DNA from: a virus
DNA: 64,000 nt
Virus record (IMG/VR): IMGVR_UViG_3300022723_000240
Location: 1-64,000 of that record
Direction: 5' to 3' (one strand)
Shown: one piece after another, positions 43,083 through 52,579 of the stretch
How the letters are laid out: every line of letters starts with the position of its first letter
How positions within the stretch are numbered: the stretch's first letter is position 1
Program-made: the position numbers and the translations under genes
The notes under the pieces: generated by a model
Told to the model about the DNA's origin: nothing
What the model saw: only the letters and a program-made list of their open reading frames with translations
The model's database searches: none

Positions 43083-44243
43083 ATGATGGACGATGAGTTC
43101 CAGGGCGACTTTGTCGCCACCGGACATAGCAGTCCTGTGCTTTGCAAGACAATCCAGCCTTGGAAAGTACATTCCCATGAGGATATAATCAGGGATCTCA
43201 TGGGGTGCATTCTTGGATGGTGGAGCCACTATCGGGAGAAATTCAATGCTCCCTATAGCCAAGCTGACGCCATCAGCGATGCTTATACTCTTGGCATTCT
43301 CAAAGCCATAGACAAGGATCGCGGTGCACCGACTTGCGCCGGTAAACAGATCAAGTGCGAGCACTGCCGCTCAATGTTTCAGGCACCAAACGAGATGCCA
43401 GGAGACGAGCGGGCCAATAAGATTTACGCTGAGGCACCAGCTAATCGGGTTCCCACCAAGCGTCAAATAAGAGTGACTTGTACTAAATGCGATCACGATA
43501 ACATAGTGGTAATCGAAAAAGTGATCTTCTCTACCTTGGTCTTCCCCAATATTCGTGCTGCTATCCAGCGCGGTGTAATGAGGGTCTGTAGCAAGAAAGG
43601 CATCGTTAGCATCGAAGGCGATGAAGAGCATAATCTCAACAACGTCTTAGAAGCCAACCAAGAAGAACACAAGTCTGAAGTCCCAGAAGACATCAAAGTA
43701 GCACTTGAAGAAGCTATTGGCTCCTTATCTGAGCGCCAACGTTTTGTACTGGCTATGTTCCACGGTATCGGCGGAATCTACCACGAGACTATCGAGCGGG
43801 AAGTTACTTGCCCGCATTGCGTGCGCCAGTATGAATATCTTGAAAAGAAAGACCAAAATAAACTCAAGGAGTCAGGCGATACTCCTACACCATTTACTGT
43901 GGCTGTAGATTATAGCGTCGCCAACAACTTCATTGAGTGTCCGTCTTGTGGTCTTGAAGTGAAGATCGACATGGCAATGAGTCAAACCGACATCGCTAAG
44001 CATCTGTCAGTTTCAAAACAGCGCATATGCAGCACTATTAAGGGCATTATGTCCAAGCTGCGTGGCGATGTAAAAGAAATGGATAAGGACTACTGCTTAT
44101 GGAAGGAATTTTCGAGCAATCTCACTAGACTAATGTACAACTATGGTATCGGTGAAACTGCTCCTAGCCCTATCATTAGTAGAATGCCCGACAGCTTTGT
44201 GTTGCATCCGCGTTATCGCCTAGTCGAAAACAACGAAGATTAA
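43083..44243 (+). CDS. RNA polymerase sigma-factor-like protein with two zinc insertions
   Basis: A 386-residue protein. Residues 38-80 (GWWSHYREKFNAPYSQADAISDAYT) and 146-172 (FPNIRAAIQRGVMRV) read as sigma70 region 2; residues 207-230 (ALEEAIGSLSERQRFVLAMFHGIG) and 298-327 (MSQTDIAKHLSVSKQRICSTI) are region 4 with its helix-turn-helix. Each region is split by a four-cysteine insertion: C92/C95 with C133/C136, and C243/C246 with C286/C289. The protein may redirect RNA polymerase to phage promoters. AGGAGAA precedes ATG 43083/43086, and a sigma70-type promoter lies upstream. Confidence 0.75.
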   Translation: MMDDEFQGDFVATGHSSPVLCKTIQPWKVHSHEDIIRDLMGCILGWWSHYREKFNAPYSQADAISDAYTLGILKAIDKDRGAPTCAGKQIKCEHCRSMFQAPNEMPGDERANKIYAEAPANRVPTKRQIRVTCTKCDHDNIVVIEKVIFSTLVFPNIRAAIQRGVMRVCSKKGIVSIEGDEEHNLNNVLEANQEEHKSEVPEDIKVALEEAIGSLSERQRFVLAMFHGIGGIYHETIEREVTCPHCVRQYEYLEKKDQNKLKESGDTPTPFTVAVDYSVANNFIECPSCGLEVKIDMAMSQTDIAKHLSVSKQRICSTIKGIMSKLRGDVKEMDKDYCLWKEFSSNLTRLMYNYGIGETAPSPIISRMPDSFVLHPRYRLVENNED

Positions 44244-44848
44244 GGCTTATTCAGTCTTCTATATTTTGCTATTGGCCTCTGGCTATGATCGACTTTCGAA
44301 ATTTGGTCTTTAAACCTTGGTTCGAAATACTCGACATAGCCATGCCATAGCTCTGGGCCTTGTAACACAAGATAGTCAACGTCTAGTTTACCTGCTGAAA
44401 ACCTAGTAATACTATTGGTAACGTGCTTACGAGTCGGACCAACTATTATTTTTCTTTGTGGTACAAAAAACACTTTAGGACGATAAATGTCAAAAACCCC
44501 ATGGTAATTCATTTTCTCATACAATTGATTTGGCGTAGCCGCAGTCAGTTTTTTAACTTTCGTATTTTTCTCTGATCTATTTGGCTTGACTTCTGTATGT
44601 TGTGACTTGCCCCTGATTACCATATGGGGATACCGATCCATCATAAAATCAATTAATTGCTGTTCTTTACCGCGAGACTTTATCTCAGCGTAAATGTTCT
44701 TCATCTTTTTACTGTTAGATTTACAACCTTCATTCAACTGCAGATGATTAAGCAATTTTTGATGTAATTCCGCATCAACATTCTTTAGGAATGCTTGAAA
44801 ATCTTTAGCTCTTGATAGACCGCAAAATCGGCTTTCGTGAATTTTCAT
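44240..44848 (-). CDS. Hypothetical protein (202 aa)
   Basis: Not recognised. A 202-residue basic protein without clear motif. Its ATG overlaps the TGA of the fibre gene (ATGA), so it is the last gene of the fibre operon. The end overlaps the end of the convergent sigma-like gene by four bases. Confidence 0.6.
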   Translation of the reverse strand: MKIHESRFCGLSRAKDFQAFLKNVDAELHQKLLNHLQLNEGCKSNSKKMKNIYAEIKSRGKEQQLIDFMMDRYPHMVIRGKSQHTEVKPNRSEKNTKVKKLTAATPNQLYEKMNYHGVFDIYRPKVFFVPQRKIIVGPTRKHVTNSITRFSAGKLDVDYLVLQGPELWHGYVEYFEPRFKDQISKVDHSQRPIAKYRRLNKP

Positions 44849-47154
44849 ATCACCGGGAACGCAATTGAAGTTATAACTGAGGTGTCACCTAATGAAGCTA
44901 AAACATCCCCAGATTGAATTTTATCTATGATCATATTTGTTAGTGTTTTATCTACCTCTACTTCTATAAATGCACTTTCTCCTCTAGGTAATCCGAAGAA
45001 GGTTTCTCCATCAGTAGTCGGCCACGCTAAAGCTGGTTGTTGACCGTTAGCATTAATAAAATCGCTAATAAATGGTGTATTGCTGTACTCACCACCACCA
45101 CAACTGCAGTCGGCACCAATACTTCTAAACACTACCAGGAATTCACTTCCGCCCACTTCTACATAGACGCCACAAGCATTCTTAGTACGCCATCCTCTTT
45201 CATAGAATTCTGCATGGGATACAGAAATCATAGAAGTTAAAGATGGAAATTGGGTATTAGTTAAGCTACCAGAACAACCCAAAGCATAAGTAAATTCAGC
45301 ACCAACTTCATCCGTTGTAACAACAATCAGAACATTAGTCCCGTTTTCTTCTAAGTCCGTATACGGAAACGTTAAAGAACCTGTGCCCAACACTGAGCCA
45401 GTAGTACCAACCAAGTTTGCTGAATCCTCAGTTGGCGGATGATATACATTCAGGGTGCTTCTCTTATCAAAAAAGTCATAAATCAATGTAACATCTGTAG
45501 GATTGTCTCCTAGAGCATGGATCAGTGTCTTACCGGGTTCCTGCCCCACAATGAAGAAATCACTATCGCATTCAATACTATTTGCTATACATGCCTCACT
45601 TTGAAAACATGTGGATGGTTGTAAACATAGCTTTATTTCATTACCTGATCCAAATGATGGAACAGGGTCTAGATAAACTTCAACTTGACCACCATCATGT
45701 CGTATAGCTAAACTATCTCCGATATACTGTTCACGATCTTCACCAGCCAAAAAGAAACCGCGATCATTCAATCTGACAGTCTTGACCCCATTCTCTGGGT
45801 CATTATACACGACATTAAACACACCAGTGCCACCAACACCATCATGGAATATGCAGCATTCAGCTATAGTGAACACATAATCAAACGCAGGAAGATCTAG
45901 CTTAACTGATCTACTTGAACCCAAATTGGTTCTATTAAGTGTGATGTCTACATAACATTCTCGGCAGCCAAATTGGATTGGACTTAAATCTAAATTACCA
46001 TTAATGACCACGTTTTGTTCAGCAGGCCCAACGGGAGTCTGAGGAACAAACTGGGCTGGATCCTGTTGAGGATCTGTTCTAGGTTGAAGTTCATCAATTT
46101 GGTCGCTAACAGAAAAAGCATATCCAGCTTGGGCAGCTTGATAACGTCCATTAGACCAAATGTTTCTAATATTTTGATTAACTTTCCTAGATATCACCGC
46201 CTCTAAAGCACAACATACAGCTTGACGCTGTTGCGCGAATACTTTCGCTAGAGCCAGTATAAAATTATTAGCTAACCCTTGTTTCTCTTCTCTAAGATCA
46301 TCCAGAATCTTATCAGCACGACTTACTAATTTATCGATTATTGGTTCTAAGTCCAAGTGGAATAACTGACCAGTGGGTACACATTCTGGCGGTAAGTTAG
46401 GACATACAAACGGAGCTTCACTGAGACCTAAAATCCAATTGCTGTTTTTATCCTTCCAAGAAACCGTCTTTGGCCCAACATCGGGATTACCAATATTGCC
46501 GATCGTAACTATAATCTTGCTGGGGTTAGTCGGGTCATTAACAACATCAACCACCGCTTTATTAGTTGGCAGACTCTCGTTTAGGTCTTCAATTAATGCA
46601 CCCGCAAATGGGGCATTAGCACCAGCAGGGCCATCTTCTCCAACAGGCCCAGTATCTAAACGATCTATGCCAGGATCCCCTTGATCGCCTGGGTCTCCTG
46701 GATCACCAGGGGTCTCTCTAACTGTAAAATTACCGCGTTTCTTCAACTCGTCAATAAGCTGCGGAATATTAATCCTAAAATCTATTCCAATAGTATTATC
46801 ATGAATAATGAATTCATTTTCTTGAATTGATCCGTTGGGATTAAATAACTTCAGCTTCTCAGTAATCTCTAATGCCGCTTTAGTGCTAACTAATTCTACG
46901 CGACCTTCTTTAAAGGTAGTATCACATTCTTCCGTAGTAAGCGTAGTGCTAAAAGAAGGCAACAAAATGTCTTCTACTTTAGCAAAATCCTCTTTGGTCA
47001 TTAGACCGGCTTCACTAACAGAAGCAGTAGTTATATTATTAGCACCACTAATGCGATTCCAGCATCTTTTAGATAAGCTGTACTGATAAATTACTTCTGG
47101 AGTAACCTCAAAAACCTCACCATCTTCTGGGTTCTTAGGAAAGCCAATACTCAT
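44845..47154 (-). CDS. Collagen-like fibre protein (769 aa)
   Basis: A 769-residue probable virion fibre protein. ATG 47154 begins MSIGFPKNPEDG and overlaps the TGA of the gene before it; the longer start at 47172 is unlikely. Residues about 155-190 are Gly-X-Y (GDPGDPGDQGDPG, then GPVGEDGPAG). A helical coiled-coil segment follows (about 275-320), then a beta-rich C-terminal half with scattered cysteine pairs. Head and order match the fibre at 47151-49106. Confidence 0.75.
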   Translation of the reverse strand: MSIGFPKNPEDGEVFEVTPEVIYQYSLSKRCWNRISGANNITTASVSEAGLMTKEDFAKVEDILLPSFSTTLTTEECDTTFKEGRVELVSTKAALEITEKLKLFNPNGSIQENEFIIHDNTIGIDFRINIPQLIDELKKRGNFTVRETPGDPGDPGDQGDPGIDRLDTGPVGEDGPAGANAPFAGALIEDLNESLPTNKAVVDVVNDPTNPSKIIVTIGNIGNPDVGPKTVSWKDKNSNWILGLSEAPFVCPNLPPECVPTGQLFHLDLEPIIDKLVSRADKILDDLREEKQGLANNFILALAKVFAQQRQAVCCALEAVISRKVNQNIRNIWSNGRYQAAQAGYAFSVSDQIDELQPRTDPQQDPAQFVPQTPVGPAEQNVVINGNLDLSPIQFGCRECYVDITLNRTNLGSSRSVKLDLPAFDYVFTIAECCIFHDGVGGTGVFNVVYNDPENGVKTVRLNDRGFFLAGEDREQYIGDSLAIRHDGGQVEVYLDPVPSFGSGNEIKLCLQPSTCFQSEACIANSIECDSDFFIVGQEPGKTLIHALGDNPTDVTLIYDFFDKRSTLNVYHPPTEDSANLVGTTGSVLGTGSLTFPYTDLEENGTNVLIVVTTDEVGAEFTYALGCSGSLTNTQFPSLTSMISVSHAEFYERGWRTKNACGVYVEVGGSEFLVVFRSIGADCSCGGGEYSNTPFISDFINANGQQPALAWPTTDGETFFGLPRGESAFIEVEVDKTLTNMIIDKIQSGDVLASLGDTSVITSIAFPVI

Positions 47155-49106
47155 ATTATGGTACTCACACATCTACTGCAATGTGATAAGGACAGTTCTA
47201 TAACACCAGTAGATCTATCACGTGCCACTGCCTCAATGACCAGACGATCATTATCTTCTATAACTGCACCGATCGCCAGTTCAGTGATCGGACCTATGAG
47301 GTATGATTCTTCAACTTCATCTTTGTCAAATGGGTTTTGGACAAGAGAAGATGTAGGCCATGGTATTTCCATCTCCTCTACATCCCCATCTTCATTTGTA
47401 TGAAATTTCGTAAGAACCAAACCGATTTTGTTAGTACCAGATCCCACCACATACCCGCACTGTGTATTACCAGCATCAAATATGGAGCCACCACGATACT
47501 GGAGGATATAGCCACCAGCCACCAAATTAGCACCAGTTGGTCCAGTTATGACTTGGGATTCACCAGCGGCTATTCTAATTATACCAAGATTAGTAGTGCT
47601 ACTGGTTTTACAAAAATCATCTACGTTAGTGTTAGAAAATCCACTAGCCTTCAAAATCGAATTAGCGAAAGCACAAATACCAGTAGTGAATTGGTCAAAA
47701 TCACTAGCTGATGGAATCGAACAATCAGAAACAGCTTGCGTGGACACCAGACCGCTATTTTGCGATAGCGTGGGTATGTCGTAGCTATTTGTTACTTCGG
47801 TAGATATGTTTTTAGTAGTGCTAGATTGGCCGGATGACAATGCTAAAGTAGATGTCCCAAGACATTCACATAAACCATCAATAGCTGTACTAAGATTGTT
47901 TAAACCGCAGAGAGTAAAGTTTCCAGGATTATTATAAGGATCTTGTCTGAACTTTTTCAGTTCATTGCATTCACACTGACCGCAGATGCCATTGTCGGCC
48001 AAACTCATGCAATATTCAAACGGCTCTTTAAATTCTTCATCTGACAATTTCTGAACTAAAGCATCTAAAGCCTTACGGGCTTCCTCATCTTTACGGAATA
48101 TAAATTCCTTTAATTCCTCATCATATTGTTCATTAATATCTGCTACTTGTCCTTCTAAATTGACTACCACTTGATCAACATAATCTGTTAATCTTTTAGC
48201 GATCACTTCCGCAGAATCTGCTTCCTCACAGCAACAACCTTCCGCTGCTACCTTTAGCTTGCGATTTTGCTTAGGATCAAAATCATTGCCATAGGCTAAT
48301 ACAAAAGGATCAACCGCAGCCTCAATAGGATCTGTCACCCCAGGAACCGTCACCACTCGATAATCAAAAGTATCATCATCCGTAAATTCAATATCCCTAA
48401 TGACAGGGCTAGTGACTACTTCACTGGCGGGGGTGTTTTCATCGGGAACCAAAGCATCCGATTTGGTAATAGACAAGATAGCATTTGGAGCATCTAAAAA
48501 TATCTCCGTAACTGCCGAAGAATAAAAAGATTCATCAAAAACTACTTCTACTTCACTAACATCAGACACGCCAACAGCATCAACACCAGCATCCCCAGAC
48601 AACCCTTGAGGGCCGTCACCAGTGCCAGGCTTGCCCTTAGGCCCTTTAATTCCTTTGCGTCCTTTAGGCCCCTTTTCTGCTGGGACCTCCACACACATAC
48701 TCTCCAAGAAATCATCACTAAAATTAATGTCGATTACCGGATGACGGTTAAGTTCTGGGTTAAGTGGAGCATTAACACAAGTGATATCGAACGCATTGGA
48801 CACCATTTTAACATCACCACTTAAAACACCATTAAACCCATTAGTTTGAGTCTTACCAAAAGAGAATTTAGTAACAATACCAAAGCCGCCCGCTTTTTCA
48901 CTTACACTATTAATTAACTGTTTAAATTGAGGTGATAGTAATCCAATATTTTCTTCATCAGCTAGGGGGATATCTGGTGCAAACCCGTCAAATCGCCAGC
49001 TTTTTTCATTAGAATCGAATCGCCAACGACGCCGCCAAGAATCCGTAAAGCGCATTCCGTTGAACGGTCGATTTGGAAATTTAACGATGTTTGCCATGTT
49101 TGCCAT
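47151..49106 (-). CDS. Collagen-like fibre protein (651 aa)
   Basis: A 651-residue probable virion fibre protein with N-terminal MANMANIVKFPNRPFNGMRF, two Trp-rich strands (RRRWRFDSNEKSWRF), a collagen-like stretch near 148-180 (KGPKGRKGIKGPKGKPG), a coiled-coil segment near 280-345 and a beta-rich end. It is adjacent to and similar in plan to the next fibre gene. A TATAAATA box lies seven bases before ATG 49106, with no ribosome-binding site; alternative starts would be codon 4. Confidence 0.75.
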   Translation of the reverse strand: MANMANIVKFPNRPFNGMRFTDSWRRRWRFDSNEKSWRFDGFAPDIPLADEENIGLLSPQFKQLINSVSEKAGGFGIVTKFSFGKTQTNGFNGVLSGDVKMVSNAFDITCVNAPLNPELNRHPVIDINFSDDFLESMCVEVPAEKGPKGRKGIKGPKGKPGTGDGPQGLSGDAGVDAVGVSDVSEVEVVFDESFYSSAVTEIFLDAPNAILSITKSDALVPDENTPASEVVTSPVIRDIEFTDDDTFDYRVVTVPGVTDPIEAAVDPFVLAYGNDFDPKQNRKLKVAAEGCCCEEADSAEVIAKRLTDYVDQVVVNLEGQVADINEQYDEELKEFIFRKDEEARKALDALVQKLSDEEFKEPFEYCMSLADNGICGQCECNELKKFRQDPYNNPGNFTLCGLNNLSTAIDGLCECLGTSTLALSSGQSSTTKNISTEVTNSYDIPTLSQNSGLVSTQAVSDCSIPSASDFDQFTTGICAFANSILKASGFSNTNVDDFCKTSSTTNLGIIRIAAGESQVITGPTGANLVAGGYILQYRGGSIFDAGNTQCGYVVGSGTNKIGLVLTKFHTNEDGDVEEMEIPWPTSSLVQNPFDKDEVEESYLIGPITELAIGAVIEDNDRLVIEAVARDRSTGVIELSLSHCSRCVSTII

Positions 49107-49113
49107 GTTTAAC

Positions 49114-49121
49114 TATTTATA
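49114..49121 (-). promoter_or_regulatory. TATAAATA late-type promoter before the fibre genes
   Basis: Minus-strand TATAAATA, identical to the T4 late promoter core, with GTTAAAC then ATG 49106. No TTAATTG-like upstream box is found here, unlike the copies before replication genes. It follows a hairpin terminator. Confidence 0.55.
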
Positions 49122-49132
49122 TTTGAGATACA

Positions 49133-49165
49133 CTGGAACCCGATCAGTTTTAGACCGGGTTCCAG
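49133..49165. terminator. 10-bp hairpin between the lipoprotein and fibre genes
   Basis: CTGGAACCCG (49133-49142) pairs with CGGGTTCCAG (49156-49165) around a 13-base loop. It lies after the minus-strand gene ending at 49174 and before the TATAAATA promoter, so it separates two transcripts. Confidence 0.65.
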
Positions 49166-49173
49166 CGCTCAAA

Positions 49174-49662
49174 TCAATCCGAAGTGGGAAAACCAGCAGC
49201 TTCGTTATGCTTTTTACTCTCTTCTCTAACGACATTGTAAGCCGCTTCTAAAGAAGAAGCGTATTCTGCAATGATCTTTTCACGTTCTGTAAACTCATCT
49301 ACTTTACCATCACCATCAATATCCTCTGGAATTTTAGGCTTCTCTATCTTAGGAGGAACCGGACGATAAGACGGAGCATTAACGTAGAACCTAAAACAGC
49401 CAGAAAGAAGCGGTAGAGCACACAGCAAGATTAGGAGGCCGACATTCCAATTAGAAACCGTTACGGGCTTCTTTTTAGACTCCTTAACGGCTTTTCGGTA
49501 TCGCGCTTCCTCCTCTTTCCCTACCTTGATGGATTTCAACTGCTGTTTAGCTGATTTAGCCTCCCACTTAGCCGCCTCTGCTTTCTCCTTCTCGAAATAC
49601 GCAACCACGCTCTCGATTATCGAAGAAAACAGAGACTTAGCCAAAGAAGACAGCCAGCCCAC
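49174..49662 (-). CDS. Lipobox-containing protein (162 aa)
   Basis: A 162-residue protein with a helical basic N-terminal part, a hydrophobic segment at about 73-88 ending in the lipobox LLSGC (C89), then a Pro-rich stretch (YRPVPPKIEKPKIPED) and a helical tail with a DxDxDG-like turn (DIDGDGKVDE). The Pro-rich region after a lipobox recalls Rz1-type outer spanins, but a 70-residue N-terminal part before the lipobox is not typical. GTG 49662 overlaps the TAG of the gene before it. Confidence 0.55.
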   Translation of the reverse strand: MGWLSSLAKSLFSSIIESVVAYFEKEKAEAAKWEAKSAKQQLKSIKVGKEEEARYRKAVKESKKKPVTVSNWNVGLLILLCALPLLSGCFRFYVNAPSYRPVPPKIEKPKIPEDIDGDGKVDEFTEREKIIAEYASSLEAAYNVVREESKKHNEAAGFPTSD

Positions 49663-50357
49663 TAGTCTACTCCGAGAAGATCCTTACCCTTATCGACAAG
49701 AAACTCCGAAGCCTTATCGGATAGCATATTCTTTACACTATCTGGCAAGAAGGCCTGAACGTTATCTGGAAGTTTTGTTATTAATTTCGTGAGGATTCTA
49801 TCTAACAAGTTATCTAGCTCACGTTCGCCTAACTGTTCAATAAGTTCAACATTTTCAGAAGCGAACTTCTTGAGAACCCTCGTCTTAACGTATTTCTTAA
49901 GGCTGTCAAAATGATCCTTCCATTGGAAACCATTACCATCAGTGGCGTCCTTAATAATCGGCATCATTTGGGTCAGCAGCCAATGTTCAGCTGTACTAAT
50001 GGCGAAAGGAATCAACCTATTGTCAATAATGAAGTTCTTCTGTTCCATCAAAGACTTAGTGGTATCAATCTTGGCTTTGGTTTCTTCAGCACCCCATTTC
50101 TTTTTCAGGAAACCGCCTAAAAATGTAATGACAACGGTTAAAATAGTGCCTAGAATAGTAACCCACGCAGGAACTCCACCTTCTTCTTTAGACTCTTCAG
50201 CTGGGGCAGAATCCTCAGATGAAGCGTCAGAGGACACTTCCGTTGGCATCTCCTCAACAGCCTCAGCAGGTGCTTCCGCAGGCTCTTCGCTAGCAAGATA
50301 CACAGGGGCCATTGTTAATGGAATAGCCATTAATAGTAAGACAAGTAATTTTCTCAT
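49662..50357 (-). CDS. Exported/membrane protein, possible lysis component (231 aa)
   Basis: A 231-residue protein with a signal peptide (MRKLLVLLLMAIPL, cleavage near 22), an Ala/Glu-rich acidic segment, one transmembrane helix at about 62-84 (VPAWVTILGTILTVVITFLGG) and a long helical C-terminal part. AGGAGG before ATG 50357 rules out the longer 248-residue form. The pair with the next lipoprotein suggests an envelope role such as lysis; there is no specific family evidence. Confidence 0.6.
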   Translation of the reverse strand: MRKLLVLLLMAIPLTMAPVYLASEEPAEAPAEAVEEMPTEVSSDASSEDSAPAEESKEEGGVPAWVTILGTILTVVITFLGGFLKKKWGAEETKAKIDTTKSLMEQKNFIIDNRLIPFAISTAEHWLLTQMMPIIKDATDGNGFQWKDHFDSLKKYVKTRVLKKFASENVELIEQLGERELDNLLDRILTKLITKLPDNVQAFLPDSVKNMLSDKASEFLVDKGKDLLGVD

Positions 50358-50414
50358 TGGGTTCCTCCTATATGAGTGTACCCGGTATATTTTCCCGCTG
50401 TATATCAAATTTCG

Positions 50415-50621
50415 ATGAATAAACTAGAAGAAACCGATTTTGAATTAGTATACAGGCGCTTAAGAAAACTTTTTCATCATAGGTCTGATTTGGCAATCAA
50501 TAGAGCTGCCCTAATAACAGAGTTCGAACCAGAGATAATTGACCTAATGGTAGACTTAAAAATATTATCTAACAATGATAATAATTACAAAATGGTAGGA
50601 CGCCTTACCTACAAGCTTTAA
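50415..50621 (+). CDS. Small hypothetical protein (68 aa)
   Basis: Not recognised. A 68-residue helical protein; residues about 18-55 (LFHHRSDLAINRAALITEFE) may form a winged or simple helix-turn-helix. ATG 50415 is preceded by TATATCAAAT, a weak promoter-like box. It overlaps the end of the convergent structural gene by four bases. Confidence 0.5.
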   Translation: MNKLEETDFELVYRRLRKLFHHRSDLAINRAALITEFEPEIIDLMVDLKILSNNDNNYKMVGRLTYKL

Positions 50622-52324
50622 CCTATCCAGGTTTCGGATAAACCATCATATCGTTTGAAGGTAGTACCGTCAAACCACTCATCGCCATGAATGGGATTAC
50701 GGCCAAACAGCTTTTTAAGCCTAGGTAGAACGTCCGTATCGTAGTCAAATTTAGCATCATTCGCAGTATTGACTAATAGAGTTACAGATTTTCTGAGGAA
50801 TGCTCCAGAGTAACCAGGTGATTGAATGTCGCTGTTCTCATCAAATTCATCAAAGGTGACTTCATCACCTAACCCTTGGTCCTGTTCTGTCACAAAACGA
50901 TTATCATCAGACGGATGAAGAGGAACCGTTCTTCTAGCAGTGCTGCCAGATAATGCTTGAGCCTCCCCGATAGTCGGAATATTAAAAGGAGTCCGGTGAA
51001 CAGCGAATTCGTTTAATTGCGCACTAAACGACCTATCAGCAGGCTCATCAACAATACCTGTAAAACTATCAAAAAAGTCGCTGATAGCTGTATCAGTAGC
51101 CCATGTAGAGCTTAATTTGACGAACCCAGAACCAAAATTCTGGAAAAATAACTGAGAAGAAGCATCAATATTATCACGTAGATTAAATAAGGGCGTAATC
51201 TCAAGAATATCGCCTGGGCTGCCTGTTCTTGAGATAGTAACCGAAGCAAACTCGATTAAAGCGTCAGAAGTACTACCAATAATCGTATTTGTGGTACTAA
51301 ATACTAATTGTAGTTCATCAGCAGAAACATCTAGCCTACGGATTCTAGTTAACGATACCTTATAATTTTCAACAAGACTGTCTGATCGATCACCCATCGG
51401 AGCCGTAATAATAAAATGATCAAAGAGCAATGTCGGAATAGTGCTTTTTAAATCATTGGACACCAAACTAGTGTCCGCTCTCCAAGGATAACTTAAAGCA
51501 GTTAAAACCGAGTTTTCATCTACACCAACTGGTGGGATTACATTGTAAGCGCTCGACACGAGCAAGCCAGATCCATGCGACACGACAACGTTACTGAAAT
51601 CATCAGTTACATCTGGACCACCAGCTACAGAGTCTGAGATCTCATAATCAATTGGATCAACACCAGAAGTAGTGCCACTAGTGCCTTCTGGAGGTACCAA
51701 TGCAGCCAAGAAATCAGAGTTGTCATCGGTATCGACGGTTCGGAATATAACAAATCCAGCTAAGGTCTGATGCTGATTCGAAGCAATTGGGTTGGCATCT
51801 TCAGCAATAGTAGCAGGCACTATGCTACGAATTTGATAAGTCAAATCGCTATCGATTTCATAGTCTACATAGAATAAGCCGACTTCTGTTGAACTGCCAA
51901 CCATATTAGCAGTGAAAACGAAACGGATCGCACCCGTAAAAGTATCGTCAGTTACATCGCTCTCACCAGCAAAACGCTGTAATCTGGCTAGTCTCAAATT
52001 TTCCCAAGTATCTGGAATAGAGACGTGCATGTCCCAAATCCAACTTAATGGTAAGGATAAACTATTGGTCGCCACCTCAACGGTAGCTGGATTTAAGAAT
52101 GGGAAATTGGCTTGATGGCTAATCCGAAGTCCAAGTTGATCAATCGACTTAGCTAAAATTAATTGTCTGACAACAATATCGCCCATCGGGCGGTTATAAG
52201 TATCAAAGAAATGTGGGTCCTGAGCAACAAGAAATCGTACAGCTAAAGTAGGTGTTTCCGTTATAGTCGGAAACACATTACCAGGAGTTACCAGTGGAAT
52301 TAATGATGGATCTATAGCAGGCAT
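50618..52324 (-). CDS. Probable structural protein (568 aa)
   Basis: A 568-residue, beta-rich, acidic protein without catalytic motif; Asp/Ser/Thr-rich turns and a C-terminal FKRYDGLSETWIG, similar in style to the C-terminal ends of phage fibre proteins. GGAAGACATT precedes ATG 52324. It is the last gene of a minus-strand run from the glycan cluster. Probable baseplate or fibre component. Confidence 0.6.
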   Translation of the reverse strand: MPAIDPSLIPLVTPGNVFPTITETPTLAVRFLVAQDPHFFDTYNRPMGDIVVRQLILAKSIDQLGLRISHQANFPFLNPATVEVATNSLSLPLSWIWDMHVSIPDTWENLRLARLQRFAGESDVTDDTFTGAIRFVFTANMVGSSTEVGLFYVDYEIDSDLTYQIRSIVPATIAEDANPIASNQHQTLAGFVIFRTVDTDDNSDFLAALVPPEGTSGTTSGVDPIDYEISDSVAGGPDVTDDFSNVVVSHGSGLLVSSAYNVIPPVGVDENSVLTALSYPWRADTSLVSNDLKSTIPTLLFDHFIITAPMGDRSDSLVENYKVSLTRIRRLDVSADELQLVFSTTNTIIGSTSDALIEFASVTISRTGSPGDILEITPLFNLRDNIDASSQLFFQNFGSGFVKLSSTWATDTAISDFFDSFTGIVDEPADRSFSAQLNEFAVHRTPFNIPTIGEAQALSGSTARRTVPLHPSDDNRFVTEQDQGLGDEVTFDEFDENSDIQSPGYSGAFLRKSVTLLVNTANDAKFDYDTDVLPRLKKLFGRNPIHGDEWFDGTTFKRYDGLSETWIG

Positions 52325-52354
52325 AATGTCTTCCGGTTAGTGTATATTTGACAC

Positions 52355-52579
52355 TTATTTGCTGAGGGGCATCCGCCCCCTATTACTTTTGGCTTGTTCT
52401 TTAACTTTCGAGCGATGAACTGCTTTAATATCAATGTGCTTCCACATGTCTTGTATTTGCTGAACTTCTTGCTTTAACTGATTATAAGTTGCATCTCGTG
52501 AAGATGGTGGGATTGAATCTAACGCCTCCATCAACTTAGTGCATCTAACATCGGTCAGCTTAAGCCAAGTATTTTTCAT
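52355..52579 (-). CDS. Small hypothetical protein (74 aa)
   Basis: Not recognised. A 74-residue helical basic protein. Its ATG overlaps the TGA of the preceding gene. It sits between the glycan genes and the structural gene and is probably co-transcribed with them. Confidence 0.55.
   Translation of the reverse strand: MKNTWLKLTDVRCTKLMEALDSIPPSSRDATYNQLKQEVQQIQDMWKHIDIKAVHRSKVKEQAKSNRGRMPLSK

Noticed and set aside
49174-49662. Unambiguous Rz1-type spanin
   Set aside because: The lipobox and Pro-rich stretch are suggestive, but a 70-residue N-terminal region before the lipobox does not fit the family well; it is listed only as a lipobox-containing protein.
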